The position numbers were made by a program, and so were the translations under genes. A stretch of 64,000 nucleotides of DNA, from positions 62,001 through 126,000 of the forward strand of contig JAFZPJ010000048.1 of NCBI GenBank assembly GCA_017550385.1. The letters run 5' to 3'. The notes beneath the pieces are model-generated. The model worked only from the letters and a program-made list of their open reading frames with translations. It made no database searches and was not told where the DNA came from. Shown here piece after piece: positions 26,201-34,092 of the stretch (the stretch's first letter is position 1; every line of letters starts with the position of its first letter). This DNA comes from Clostridiales bacterium (GTDB taxonomy: Bacteria > Bacillota > Clostridia > Saccharofermentanales > Saccharofermentanaceae).

Positions 26201-26404
26201 TACGTCCTTAACGACTCTCGTCTTGATATGACCGATATGAGGTTTGCCGTTAGCTGTCGGCGGACCGTCGTATAAAGTAAAAGAAGGCGCACCGTCCTTG
26301 AACGGCTTGAGGCTCTTCTTGTAAACATCGTTCTGCTTCCAGAAGTCTAATACTTCCTTCTCGCGGCTGACAAAATTGAGTTCCTTTGAAACTTTCTTGT
26401 ACAT
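23258..26404 (-). CDS. ileS: Isoleucyl-tRNA synthetase (long, type 2)
   Basis: Charges tRNA-Ile. The 1048-residue protein has HIGH in PPTANGKPHIGHIKT, an editing domain, KMSKH in DGIKMSKHLGNVVDP, and the class Ia anticodon-binding domain. GWDTHGLPVELEVEKSLGI and the C-terminal extension resemble the eukaryote-like IleS2 type known from Clostridia and linked to mupirocin insensitivity, rather than the E. coli type. The subclass is inference from length and motif style. A TTGACT/TATAAT promoter precedes it. I see no T-box leader in the short upstream gap. Confidence 0.96.
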   Translation of the reverse strand: MYKKVSKELNFVSREKEVLDFWKQNDVYKKSLKPFKDGAPSFTLYDGPPTANGKPHIGHIKTRVVKDVIPRYHSMKGEEIVFKAGWDTHGLPVELEVEKSLGINGKPQIEGYGVEPFIKKCKESVWTYKDQWEHMSDRVGFWADMEHPYVTYDNNYIESEWWALKQMWDQDLIYKGHKIVPYCPRCGTALSSHEVAQGYKTVKERSAVVRFKCVDEDAYFLAWTTTPWTLPSNVALCLNPNDEYSKVKACDGYTYYMATALLDAVLGNLAKDGEKAYEILESYKGTDLAGRSYVALYQGAADEAAKQKKKAHYTVCDEYVTMEDGTGIVHIAPAFGEDDARVGRDNDLPMVQFVDTRGNLTEETPFAGKFVKDADPEVLKDLDARSLLFSAPKFEHEYPFCWRCDTPLIYFARSTWFIAMSKKRDELLKSNNMVNWMPETIRDGRMGDFLRNVIDWGISRERYWGTPLPVWECECGHRHCIGSIEELKSMSDDCPDDIELHKPYVDNVHIKCPKCGKPMTRVTEVIDCWFDSGSMPFAQYHYPFENKEFFDSHYPCNFISEGIDQTRGWFYSLIAISTVLFGRAPFENCIVMGIVQDKDGIKMSKHLGNVVDPWDVLDSQGADAARWYFYTANQPWLPSRFSFDAVNDGIKKFIGTYWNTYAFYVMYADIDNFDPTKHTLSKEGLCAMDRWVLSRLNSLIKDVRDRMDAYDISTSARKIQDFTEELSNWYVRRCRDRYWGADETQDKIDAYMTLYTVLEQLTKLSAPFVPFITEEVYQNIVRSVDAEAPVSVHLCLYPECDESRIDKELEANMELVQNIVFLGRSCREQANIKNRQPLSDIYVVSDETLGEEYSGIILDELNIRNIKVLADASSLVDYSFKPQLRTCGRKFGKNLNAAKEVISALPGKETYEAIKSGSVKITVEGEEYEMTEEDFLIETKQPEGFSTQTDKGLTVSISTVLTEELIEAGFVRELISKIQTQRKETGLEVTDRIILGYDGNDKLAAIIAKNSEFLASEVLATEVKAGLGANIKEWTVNGEKITLSVEKV

Positions 26405-26441
26405 GGTATGCTTCCTTGATATTAGAATTTTGCGACTATTT

Positions 26442-26471
26442 ATTATAATAAAAGCGCAAGGTTCAAGTCAA
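26442..26471 (-). promoter_or_regulatory. Predicted promoter of ileS
   Basis: Minus-strand TTGACT (26466-26471), 18-base spacer, TATAAT (26442-26447). The -35 overlaps the last codons of the upstream RluA-type gene, and about 35 bases separate the -10 from the ileS ATG. Confidence 0.6.
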
Positions 26472-27160
26472 GGAGCTGCAGACACCCACGGTTCTGCTTC
26501 CGGAGCCTGTATCTCAAAGGACATTCTGTCGCCTTTGGTCGGGTGATCGAACGAGAGTCTGAATGCCTGAAGCGCAATATCTCCCTCCCGGAGAGAAGCA
26601 TCTCCGTAACGTCGGTCTCCCAAGAGCGGATGTCCGGAATGTGCAAACTGTGCCCTTATCTGATGAGCCCTGCCGGTACCGAGCTTAATCTCAACAAGTG
26701 ATCTGTCAGCCAAAGTGTTTACCGTTTTGTAATCAAGAGCAGCATACTTTGATCCCGGGACTTCCCGGTCATACACGGTAACCGTGTTGGATGCCGTGTC
26801 CTTGAGAATGTAGTTCTCGAGAGAACCGGAAGCCTCCATCCTGCCCTGAACGACAGCTCTGTAGATCTTGTCTACCTTACGTGTGCGTATCTGCTCGGAG
26901 AGGCGCGAAGCTGCTTTCGAAGTCCTCGCGAAAACCATTACACCGGATACCGGTCTGTCCAGCCTGTGCACAAGACCGAGATATACCTCTCCCGGCTTGT
27001 TGTACTTGTCTTTGATGTATGCTTTGAGGATGGTAAGCATGTCAGGAGCATTGCTCCCGTCGCTCTGTGAGAGAACGCCTGCAGGTTTTAACGCGACGAT
27101 CAGATGATTGTCTTCGTAAAGGATCTTTACTCCGTTTGAGATGATCAGTTCGCTGTCCAT
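26468..27160 (-). CDS. RluA-family pseudouridine synthase
   Basis: Converts uridine to pseudouridine in rRNA or tRNA. The domain starts ILYEDNHLIVALKPAGVLSQ and holds the catalytic HRLDRPVSGVMVFA (active Asp), later GRAHQIRAQFAHSGHPLLGD. It lacks an N-terminal S4 domain, so it is the short RluA/YtzG-like form of about 230 residues. I chose ATG 27160: nine codons upstream only a TTG is available, and the ATG overlaps the methyltransferase stop by 16 bases. The modified position is unknown. Confidence 0.9.
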   Translation of the reverse strand: MDSELIISNGVKILYEDNHLIVALKPAGVLSQSDGSNAPDMLTILKAYIKDKYNKPGEVYLGLVHRLDRPVSGVMVFARTSKAASRLSEQIRTRKVDKIYRAVVQGRMEASGSLENYILKDTASNTVTVYDREVPGSKYAALDYKTVNTLADRSLVEIKLGTGRAHQIRAQFAHSGHPLLGDRRYGDASLREGDIALQAFRLSFDHPTKGDRMSFEIQAPEAEPWVSAAP

Positions 27161-28050
27161 CTCGCTACAGAACCGCACGGCAGGCAAACGCCCATTCTGG
27201 TTACAGGAAGTCCGAGTTCGCCGGAGACGACATTGCCGGTGCCGCCGGAAGCCAGTCTGATGATCTGGCCTGAAGCATCAGCAGTAACGGCTGTCGCATA
27301 AGAACTTGCAATGAAGAATAAAGGATCGTCAGACATAAGTTCAAAAGCCAGAGACGCAAGATCATAGAAATTATCCTCCAGTTTCCAAAGTTCACCTGAA
27401 GGTCCGCGTCCGTATGAAGGCGGATCCATGATGATCCCGTCATACTTTCTGCCGCGTCTGAGCTCGCGCTCGCAGAACTTGCGGCAATCATCGGCTATGA
27501 ACCTGATGTATGAATCAGAAAGACCCGATAATGAAGCATTCTCCTTCGCCTTAGCTATCATTCCCTTGGAAGCATCGACATGCACTACTTCAGAAGCACC
27601 GTGAGAAGCGCAGGCAACGGTAGAAGCACCGGTGTATGCAAACAGACTCAATATCTTAATGTCATCTCTTCCTTTGGAGACAGCATCGGAGATAAGTCCG
27701 CCGCAGAAGTCCCAATTTGCAGCCTGCTCAGGAAACAATCCGGTATGCTTGAACGAAGTAGGCTCTACTCCAAAAGTAAGTCTCTTGCCGAGACAGTCAT
27801 AATCGATCTTCCATGATTGTGGAAAGGACTTGTTCCTTGTCCAGGAACCTCCGCCCTTATCGCTTCTGTGATAAACGGCATCAGCCGTTGGGAGATCATC
27901 CATGGTTGCCGGTTTTCCGTCTGCAAATACAGGCCAGACTGCCTGAGGATCGGGACGTCTGAGGACCACTTCACCCCAACGTTCGTATTTCTCACCGGAT
28001 CCGGCGTACATGACCTCATAATCAGTCCACTTGTCCGCTACAAACATCAT
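27145..28050 (-). CDS. Class I SAM-dependent methyltransferase (RlmI-like core)
   Basis: A 301-residue Rossmann-fold methyltransferase. The SAM-binding motif is ILSLFAYTGASTVACASHGA, followed by VVHVDASKGMIAKAKENA and the catalytic-type IIMDPPSYGRGP, where DPPSY resembles RNA (cytosine-C5) or N6 enzymes of the COG1092 group. The N-terminal ~100 residues (RWGEVVLRRPDPQAVWP) are a small beta domain rather than the PUA of RlmI. The likely substrate is rRNA, but that is inference. It forms ATGA overlap with the upstream lipoprotein-like gene and overlaps the RluA-type gene, so two RNA modification genes are paired. Confidence 0.85.
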   Translation of the reverse strand: MMFVADKWTDYEVMYAGSGEKYERWGEVVLRRPDPQAVWPVFADGKPATMDDLPTADAVYHRSDKGGGSWTRNKSFPQSWKIDYDCLGKRLTFGVEPTSFKHTGLFPEQAANWDFCGGLISDAVSKGRDDIKILSLFAYTGASTVACASHGASEVVHVDASKGMIAKAKENASLSGLSDSYIRFIADDCRKFCERELRRGRKYDGIIMDPPSYGRGPSGELWKLEDNFYDLASLAFELMSDDPLFFIASSYATAVTADASGQIIRLASGGTGNVVSGELGLPVTRMGVCLPCGSVARWTAN

Positions 28051-29000
28051 TCGATCGTTACTTCCTCGGAAGTTGCGACAAGATTGCCGTCATAATAGAG
28101 TTCAACGTAGTAATTGCCGGGATTGAAATTGACCCATCCTGCCATACCTGCAGAAAAGTCGCAAGATACGGTTACCTCATTATTGACATGGAAGTCATCT
28201 GACATAACAGCTTTGCCGTCACTGCCAAGGAGCACCGCATTGAAAGTACCGTTTATAGGCGTACTGAAATAGAACACATTGGTGATAGCATATGCCTTCT
28301 CGCTTGGTATCGTCTCAGTCGTCAGCGGGAAATCCATCTCAACATCGTACCAGACAGAATATACATAGGCATTCATTACGAGATCGGGATCACTTGCCAC
28401 ATCGCTTCCGATATTAGGAGTAACAGTGATCGGATCAGTGGGATCAGGCTCAGTGCCGTCATTGATCTTAAGGTTAGCATAAGGATTCATTAGAAGATCC
28501 TCAAAATCTTCCATATCTGCTATGACCCAGTCGTCTTTTTTGTTCTTCTTGAGACTGAACCTTACTTCGTATGTATCCTGATCGATCTCCTCTGCCGCTT
28601 CCAGCAAGTCCTCTTCGGTACCGGATAAAGTCTCGAGTTCATTGAGATCGACCACTCCGGAGAGCTGGACATATACGTCAGCTTTGCTTCCGGAACTATT
28701 GACTGTAGTTTTCTTGACCTTGCTCTTCACATCTGATGTCAGTTCAAAGAAAATGTCTGACTGTTCATCTGTAAGCTCGAACTCGGGATCCTCGGCACAA
28801 TACTTGGTGTACTTACATCCGGCGGGATCTTCCAGGAAAGCATCGATAAAATCAGTAACCAGCTCTTCGGCATCACTTTCTTCCATGATCTCGATCAAAG
28901 CCGACAGACATCCGGTCTGCGCGAAAAGCATCACAAAACAAACCGCGATAACCGCAGCTCTTCTTGAATACTTAACTATCAAACCAGAATTAGAACTCAT
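28047..29000 (-). CDS. Secreted or lipid-anchored protein of unknown function
   Basis: A 317-residue protein. An N-terminal basic stretch and hydrophobic segment (AAVIAVCFVMLFAQTGC) lead to a Cys at about residue 31 that could be a lipobox, though Gln at -3 is atypical; otherwise it is a signal peptide or anchor. Residues 35-160 are acidic and helical, resembling a small DUF5105/DUF4878-like secreted domain, but I cannot confirm a family. A linker rich in Asp, Pro and Thr (DGTEPDPTDPITVTP) joins a beta-rich C-terminal domain of about 110 residues (GNYYVELYYDGNLVATSEE). Its stop overlaps the methyltransferase start (ATGA). A second exported protein with a similar C-terminal flavour lies upstream. 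Confidence 0.75.
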   Translation of the reverse strand: MSSNSGLIVKYSRRAAVIAVCFVMLFAQTGCLSALIEIMEESDAEELVTDFIDAFLEDPAGCKYTKYCAEDPEFELTDEQSDIFFELTSDVKSKVKKTTVNSSGSKADVYVQLSGVVDLNELETLSGTEEDLLEAAEEIDQDTYEVRFSLKKNKKDDWVIADMEDFEDLLMNPYANLKINDGTEPDPTDPITVTPNIGSDVASDPDLVMNAYVYSVWYDVEMDFPLTTETIPSEKAYAITNVFYFSTPINGTFNAVLLGSDGKAVMSDDFHVNNEVTVSCDFSAGMAGWVNFNPGNYYVELYYDGNLVATSEEVTIE

Positions 29001-29045
29001 AACAGTCGATATTATAATCTATTCGCAGAAATTTTGCTCTAAATA

Positions 29046-29996
29046 TCAATCTTCCTCGGAGAGTTCCGCCATAGTTTCCTGAATAACCAGGCAGCTTCCT
29101 TCCATTATGATATTGCTGAATTCACTGTCATCGGAAACTATGAAATAGTAATATCCCGGCAATACCTTTCCGGGCTTAACGTCAATGTCATAGCTGGCAA
29201 AATCATTATATTGAGTTAATCCGACGCGGTTAACAAAGATAGGATCAAGATTCTCATCCTTCTCGCTGAAACTACCGTCATCAGTAAAATAGAATGCATA
29301 ATAGAGTTCTTCATCAGTCCACTCGTTCATCACAAGAGAGAAGCCGAGAACATCGCTGTCAGAAGCATAGGCACTGAGACCCACCGATGTGTCACTGTAG
29401 TCCCACCAGTTAGTAAGCTCTGCATTGACGAGCTCAGCATAATCTTCATCGATGGAGTAAGTGTTGGAATTCAAGTACTCGTCATCATCATAAGGAGACC
29501 AGTCTTCTGTCATCTGAGGCGCAACGATCGGGGTCTCAACCACATTGGCACTGAGTCCGGCAATGATGGCACCGTCCTGATCAAAGCAGGTAACGGAATA
29601 AGTGCCGGTAGGAAGCAGATCTCCCGTGTCCGTACCGAAAGTGCAGTTGATCGGACCTTCCTCAATGAGAACAAGGTCACTTAAGAATACCTGTTCACCG
29701 TCTTTCGAGACGGAATAATAGTAAGAAGGTGTCTCTCCAGAATCAAAAACGGAATCATCGATATTAACTACAAGCGAGAGATATGAAGTATTCTCAAACT
29801 CACCTGTCTCAGAACCGAGCCAATATGAATCCTTAACATACGAGGAAAGAGTAAAGACAGACTCCGATGCCTCGATCTCTGTTACATATGTAATGCCGGG
29901 CTCTGTTTCCTGTTCGGGCTTGGCGGTGCAAGCCGCAGATCCTGCGATAAGAGCAAGGCAGAGGATCATGGCCGCAATACGTTTATCAACAAGCAT
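29046..29996 (-). CDS. Lipoprotein of unknown function
   Basis: A 316-residue protein with a type II signal peptide (AAMILCLALIAGSAACT; lipobox SAAC). The mature part is very acidic and rich in Tyr, Ser and Asp, with beta-type segments such as GTYSVTCFDQDGAIIAGLSA and a C-terminal PGYYYFIVSDDSEF. I recognise no family. The ATG has GGAGG at 8 bases. It is the first gene of the rightward-to-left transcript and lies divergent to the response regulator across about 100 bases. It could therefore belong to the same stimulus as the two-component system; that is inference from position only. Confidence 0.75.
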   Translation of the reverse strand: MLVDKRIAAMILCLALIAGSAACTAKPEQETEPGITYVTEIEASESVFTLSSYVKDSYWLGSETGEFENTSYLSLVVNIDDSVFDSGETPSYYYSVSKDGEQVFLSDLVLIEEGPINCTFGTDTGDLLPTGTYSVTCFDQDGAIIAGLSANVVETPIVAPQMTEDWSPYDDDEYLNSNTYSIDEDYAELVNAELTNWWDYSDTSVGLSAYASDSDVLGFSLVMNEWTDEELYYAFYFTDDGSFSEKDENLDPIFVNRVGLTQYNDFASYDIDVKPGKVLPGYYYFIVSDDSEFSNIIMEGSCLVIQETMAELSEED

Positions 29997-30093
29997 TTGG
30001 ATAGCCTCCGTTTATGATTTTAGAATTTTATCACAAAATGCAAAAAATTAGGTTTATATTATATATATCGTAAAAAATATGCGGAGGTGTGAA

Positions 30094-30780
30094 ATGGCTT
30101 CACCCAATATCCTTATCTGTGATGACGATCCGGTCGTACACGAATCACTTGCACTTTATCTCGACAACGACAACTTTGCGCATGCCGACGCATATGACGG
30201 TAAAGAAGCACTGGAGATGGTCGCTCAGACCAATCCTGACCTTATCCTTCTGGACGTAATGATGCCCGAGATGAGCGGTCTTGATGTATGCCGTGAGCTC
30301 CGCAAGACTCTCTCGACACCTATAATACTACTTACTGCAAAGGGCGAAGAGATCGACAAGATATTAGGTCTTGAACTCGGCGCTGATGACTATATCGTCA
30401 AGCCCTTCTCGCCCAGAGAGGTTATCGCGAGGATCAAAGCAGTCCTCAGAAGATTTTCAGACACACCTTCCACTGCATCTTCGGTTCTCAAATACAGCGG
30501 ACTCGAGATCAATCTCAACAACTATTCCGTAAAGGTTAATAATGAATCTATCCCCTGCACGCCGAAGGAAGTTGAGATCCTCTATCTCCTCGCATCCCAT
30601 CCGGGACAGGTCTTTGAGAGAGAGCAGATCCTGGAGTCTGTATGGGGCAACGAATACAGCGGTGATTACCGTACTGTCGATACGCACATCAAGAGGATCA
30701 GACAGAAGGTAGCTGATGATAATGCACCTTGGAGCATCCAGACCATATACGGTGTCGGATATAAGTTCGAGGTCAACTGA
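30094..30780 (+). CDS. OmpR/PhoB-family response regulator
   Basis: A 228-residue DNA-binding response regulator. The receiver domain begins ILICDDDPVVHESL, with phospho-acceptor Asp in LILLDVMMPEMSGLD and Lys in DDYIVKPFSPREV. The C-terminal winged helix follows (LEINLNNYSVKVNNESI ... VEILYLLASHPGQVFEREQI ... DTHIKRIRQKV). The ATG at 30094 follows GCGGAGGTGTGAA; an upstream in-frame ATG five codons earlier lacks a ribosome-binding site. The stop overlaps the sensor kinase start as TGATG. The target genes are unknown. Confidence 0.95.
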   Translation: MASPNILICDDDPVVHESLALYLDNDNFAHADAYDGKEALEMVAQTNPDLILLDVMMPEMSGLDVCRELRKTLSTPIILLTAKGEEIDKILGLELGADDYIVKPFSPREVIARIKAVLRRFSDTPSTASSVLKYSGLEINLNNYSVKVNNESIPCTPKEVEILYLLASHPGQVFEREQILESVWGNEYSGDYRTVDTHIKRIRQKVADDNAPWSIQTIYGVGYKFEVN

Positions 30781-32591
30781 TGTTTCAAAGCACCCTGCTT
30801 AAGCGAACGATGTCTCTTGTATTGTGGGCGCTCCTGGCGTCCGCTTTGCTTGCTACCATAGCGTTTATCGTCGCCGGCAGACGTGCAACCATCAATATGG
30901 AAGTAAAGAATGCCATCAGCCAGGATGAGGTCTATCTCAACCTGTTCTCACAGTCTGCCGGTTTCTTTGATAACGATGAATACAGAATGTTCTTCTTCAG
31001 GACGACGTATGCTTCCGAACATGACTATTACCTTATGTCTGAAGATATGTCCACGGTCTATGACTATACTCCCGCAGAGTACCGCAACCTCAGCAATTCC
31101 GATACTATCGAAGCTTTCTCCTATATAGAATCCGGAGATTATAACTATACGGATAACGGACTGTCATACTTCATAGTCAATGAATATAAGCTTTCAGACC
31201 AATTCCTGATAATCAAGCAGCCGGTAACATATAACGGTAACCTGTGTTATCTTGTGTCATTAAGCAATCTCGATTCGTATAACGGTCTGGTTATCGAATA
31301 TCTCAATATCCTGCTCCTCTCCACTCTCATCGCTGCTTTTGTAATGATGATACCTGCTTTTATCCTGGTAAGGCGAATGGTGCTCCCTATCCAGAAGATC
31401 AACGAAGTAGCCATGGAATACGGTAAGGGCAACTTCAATGTGCGCGCAGATGAATCTCACAAAGGTGAAGTCGGAGAACTCGGTACGTCCTTCAATTTCC
31501 TTGCAGACAAGCTTTCCAAATCCATCAGCGACCTTACAGCCGAGAAGAATCAGCTGCAGGAGATCTTCGATGCAATATCCGACGGTATTGTTGTTGTGGA
31601 CGAGAAAGCCGTGCCTGTTACTACGAACAAGGCCATTACGAGCCTTTTCGAGAGAGCGGACAAGAACAACATGTTTACTGAGCGCTTGCAGCTCATACCT
31701 TTCGATGAGGTATGGCAGGACTTCGAGGAGTGTATCGCTACCGGCGAGAAGAAATCCAGGACACTTGAAGCCCGCGATTATGCATATCAGACGACCATCA
31801 TCCCCAAGTACAGCTCTGAGGACATGACTAAGATCATCGGTGCCACGGGATTCTTCCGAGATATATTCGAAGAGCAGAAGAACGAGCGTTTCCGTCAGGA
31901 TTACGTTGCCAACATCTCACACGAGCTTCGCACCCCTCTGCAGACCTTAAGAGGTCTCATCGAGCCGCTTCAGGACGGCATGGTAAAGACCAACGAAGAC
32001 AGACAGAGATATTACGGTATCATCCTCGACGAGACGATGAGACTGTCAAGACTGATCGACGACATGCTTGAGCTGTCCAAGCTCCAGTCCAGGACTCTCG
32101 CATTCAAGACATATCCGTTCGACCTGAACAAGCTCCTCAGCAGCGTCGAAGTCAGGTTCAAGCCCATCATGAAGGAAGCCGGCATCGATTTCTCCGTCCA
32201 GTTCAATTCGGGCAAGCTTCCTACTGTTACCGGTAACCCCGACCGTGTGGAGCAGATCCTCGTTATCCTTCTCGATAACGCCAAGAAATACACGCCTTCA
32301 GGTAAATCCATCACTATCAGCTCGGACTATATCGAAGCAGAGAAAAAGGTCTACATCTCCGTTGCCGATACAGGTCAGGGCATTCACGAATACGACATCG
32401 ATCACATCTTCGACAGATTCTTCAAGGCAGACAGAGCCAGAGGCAAGAAGGGCTCCGGTCTTGGCCTGTCCATAGCCAAAGAGCTTCTTACCTACATGGG
32501 CGAGACCATCAAGGTCAACAGCAAGTATGAGGAAGGATCAACTTTTACCTTTACTTTGACCAAGGCAGAGGCCGCAGATGTCTGGGACTGA
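30780..32591 (+). CDS. Membrane sensor histidine kinase (HAMP-PAS-HisKA-HATPase)
   Basis: A 603-residue kinase. Two membrane helices (about residues 12-33 and 180-200) flank an extracytoplasmic sensor of about 145 residues rich in Tyr, Asp and Ser. A HAMP segment (VLPIQKINEVAMEYGKGNF) and a PAS-like domain (LQEIFDAISDGIVVVDEKAV) follow. The dimerisation helix has ISHELRTPLQTL with the phosphorylated His, then ATP-binding motifs VEQILVILLDNAKKYT, VADTGQGIHEYD and KGSGLGLSIAKEL. The architecture resembles WalK/PhoR-type kinases. It is the cognate partner of the regulator it overlaps. The ligand cannot be inferred. Its end overlaps the next gene by 14 bases. Confidence 0.95.
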   Translation: MFQSTLLKRTMSLVLWALLASALLATIAFIVAGRRATINMEVKNAISQDEVYLNLFSQSAGFFDNDEYRMFFFRTTYASEHDYYLMSEDMSTVYDYTPAEYRNLSNSDTIEAFSYIESGDYNYTDNGLSYFIVNEYKLSDQFLIIKQPVTYNGNLCYLVSLSNLDSYNGLVIEYLNILLLSTLIAAFVMMIPAFILVRRMVLPIQKINEVAMEYGKGNFNVRADESHKGEVGELGTSFNFLADKLSKSISDLTAEKNQLQEIFDAISDGIVVVDEKAVPVTTNKAITSLFERADKNNMFTERLQLIPFDEVWQDFEECIATGEKKSRTLEARDYAYQTTIIPKYSSEDMTKIIGATGFFRDIFEEQKNERFRQDYVANISHELRTPLQTLRGLIEPLQDGMVKTNEDRQRYYGIILDETMRLSRLIDDMLELSKLQSRTLAFKTYPFDLNKLLSSVEVRFKPIMKEAGIDFSVQFNSGKLPTVTGNPDRVEQILVILLDNAKKYTPSGKSITISSDYIEAEKKVYISVADTGQGIHEYDIDHIFDRFFKADRARGKKGSGLGLSIAKELLTYMGETIKVNSKYEEGSTFTFTLTKAEAADVWD

Positions 32592-33285
32592 TACATCCAG
32601 GATCAACAAATATATTGCTTCTTCTGGACTCTGTTCCAGACGCGAAGCCGACAAGCTCATTGCAGAGGGCCGTGTAACCGTTAACGGCATAACGGCGGAA
32701 TCAGGTATGCAAGTCTGTGAAGATGATGTTGTCCTTGTGGACGGCAAGAACATAATACCGGAGACTAATGACATCTATATTGCCTTCAACAAGCCGCTCG
32801 GTGTCACTTGCACAACTGACAGCAGAGATCCTTCCAATATCATAGATTATATCGGTTACCCCGAGAGGATCTTCCCTATCGGACGGCTAGATAAGAACTC
32901 TTCCGGGCTTATTCTGCTTACCAATGACGGTTCGATCGTAAATACTCTTCTTCGAGCCGAGAATAACCACGAGAAAGAGTATCAGGTTACTGTCGACAGA
33001 CCATATGACGATAAGTTCGTTAATGAGATGCAGTCAGGAGTACCCGTACTCGGACAGATCACCCTTCCCTGTAAGATCTCCAAAGTATCTGCAAGAGTGT
33101 TCAAGATAATCCTTCATCAGGGACTTAACCGTCAGATCAGAAGGATGTGTGAATACGAAGGCTATAAAGTAGTAAAGCTTAGAAGGATCCGGTTCATGAA
33201 TATCACACTTGGCACGCTCGGAACCGGCCAATGGAGATATCTTACAGCCAAAGAGATAACAGAATTAAAAAGCGCTGTATCATAA
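32578..33285 (+). CDS. RsuA/RluB-family pseudouridine synthase
   Basis: A 235-residue rRNA pseudouridine synthase. The N-terminal S4 RNA-binding domain reads INKYIASSGLCSRREADKLI ... EGRVTVNG, and the catalytic domain has FPIGRLDKNSSGLILLTNDG with the active Asp, later LHQGLNRQIRRMCEYEG. The last motif is typical of the RluE/RluF/RsuA branch. It overlaps the histidine kinase end by 14 bases and is cotranscribed with the two-component system. Its 3' end is part of a terminator stem. Confidence 0.92.
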   Translation: MSGTDTSRINKYIASSGLCSRREADKLIAEGRVTVNGITAESGMQVCEDDVVLVDGKNIIPETNDIYIAFNKPLGVTCTTDSRDPSNIIDYIGYPERIFPIGRLDKNSSGLILLTNDGSIVNTLLRAENNHEKEYQVTVDRPYDDKFVNEMQSGVPVLGQITLPCKISKVSARVFKIILHQGLNRQIRRMCEYEGYKVVKLRRIRFMNITLGTLGTGQWRYLTAKEITELKSAVS

Positions 33286-33300
33286 ACGACACAGCGCTTT
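33269..33300. terminator. Bidirectional terminator between converging genes
   Basis: A perfect 10-bp stem AAAGCGCTGT/ACAGCGCTTT (33269-33278 with 33291-33300), 12-base loop containing the stop codon of the pseudouridine synthase. T-rich sequence follows on both strands, best on minus (TTTTTAATT). It serves the plus two-component operon and the minus valS group. Confidence 0.75.
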
Positions 33301-33323
33301 AATAATTTCAATTAATAACTTAC

Positions 33324-34079
33324 TTATTCTTCAGTCTTCTCAGAATCCTCTGCGGGTGCATCTTCAGCTTTATCATCAGAGGCATCTTCTGCCGGAGCAG
33401 GTGCAGCAGGAGCTTCAACCTCTGCCTTACGCTCAGCCTTTGCTTCCTCGATCAGCTTCTCGATCTCATCCTCATCAGCATCTTCGTGGTCATCTCTGTC
33501 CTTCTCATAGTAGAACTTGACCTTATCTTTACTGTTCCTCGCGCCATAAGCATCAGCAATGGCAAAGCAGTCATCTCTGAGCTTTCTGAAGTCTTCTGCA
33601 GACTCAAGATCTGTCATAGAAGTCTGATAGCATGCATCCTGGAAAACATCATCAAGAATGAGATACTCATTAACACCCTTATTGAAGTTCTTATCGATGA
33701 GAGCCTGTGCCTCATCAGGCTTGCCTTCTCTTCCGTCAAAGTTCTCAAAAGGAATGCTGATTGTGCTGTAGCGGTAACGAAGCACAACGGCTTTCTCATT
33801 GTAGTCGACAGCTACACGATACTTAGATACCAGGAAAGTCTGGCAGAACACGAGGATCGATACGATAACACCGATCGCACAGACACCACCCAAGAGCATA
33901 AGAGTATAGCTTCCGTTTGCCATAAGAAAAGCAGCAACAGCACCGGCAGTAAGAGCTACGAAAAATATAGCGGATACGATCCTGTTCCTGTTTATCTTCT
34001 TAGCACTTCCGGGATAGCAGTGAACGCCTTCCTGAGGCAGCTTTGCGATCTTCTCTGCATCACCAAATTCAAGTTCCAT
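33324..34079 (-). CDS. Membrane protein of unknown function with acidic tail
   Basis: A 251-residue protein from ATG 34079, which has GGAGG at 7-8 bases; an open frame 11 codons longer lacks this. A short cytoplasmic start with GVHCYPGSAKK is followed by two adjacent membrane helices (about residues 37-85). A soluble region resembles a YcxB-like or PH-like module (SKYRVAVDYNEKAVVLRYRYS, IPFENFDG). An acidic Ala/Pro/Glu tail of about 50 residues closes it. The family is not recognised; the helix pair plus compact domain is similar in layout to small membrane regulators. It lies 13 bases after valS and ends at the shared terminator. Confidence 0.75.
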   Translation of the reverse strand: MELEFGDAEKIAKLPQEGVHCYPGSAKKINRNRIVSAIFFVALTAGAVAAFLMANGSYTLMLLGGVCAIGVIVSILVFCQTFLVSKYRVAVDYNEKAVVLRYRYSTISIPFENFDGREGKPDEAQALIDKNFNKGVNEYLILDDVFQDACYQTSMTDLESAEDFRKLRDDCFAIADAYGARNSKDKVKFYYEKDRDDHEDADEDEIEKLIEEAKAERKAEVEAPAAPAPAEDASDDKAEDAPAEDSEKTEE

Positions 34080-34092
34080 AATCAATCCTCCG

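Noticed and set aside
26405..26470. T-box leader before ileS (also looked for before valS, 36748-36772)
   Set aside because: The gaps are about 60 and 25 bases, too short for a T-box, and no T-box consensus is present.
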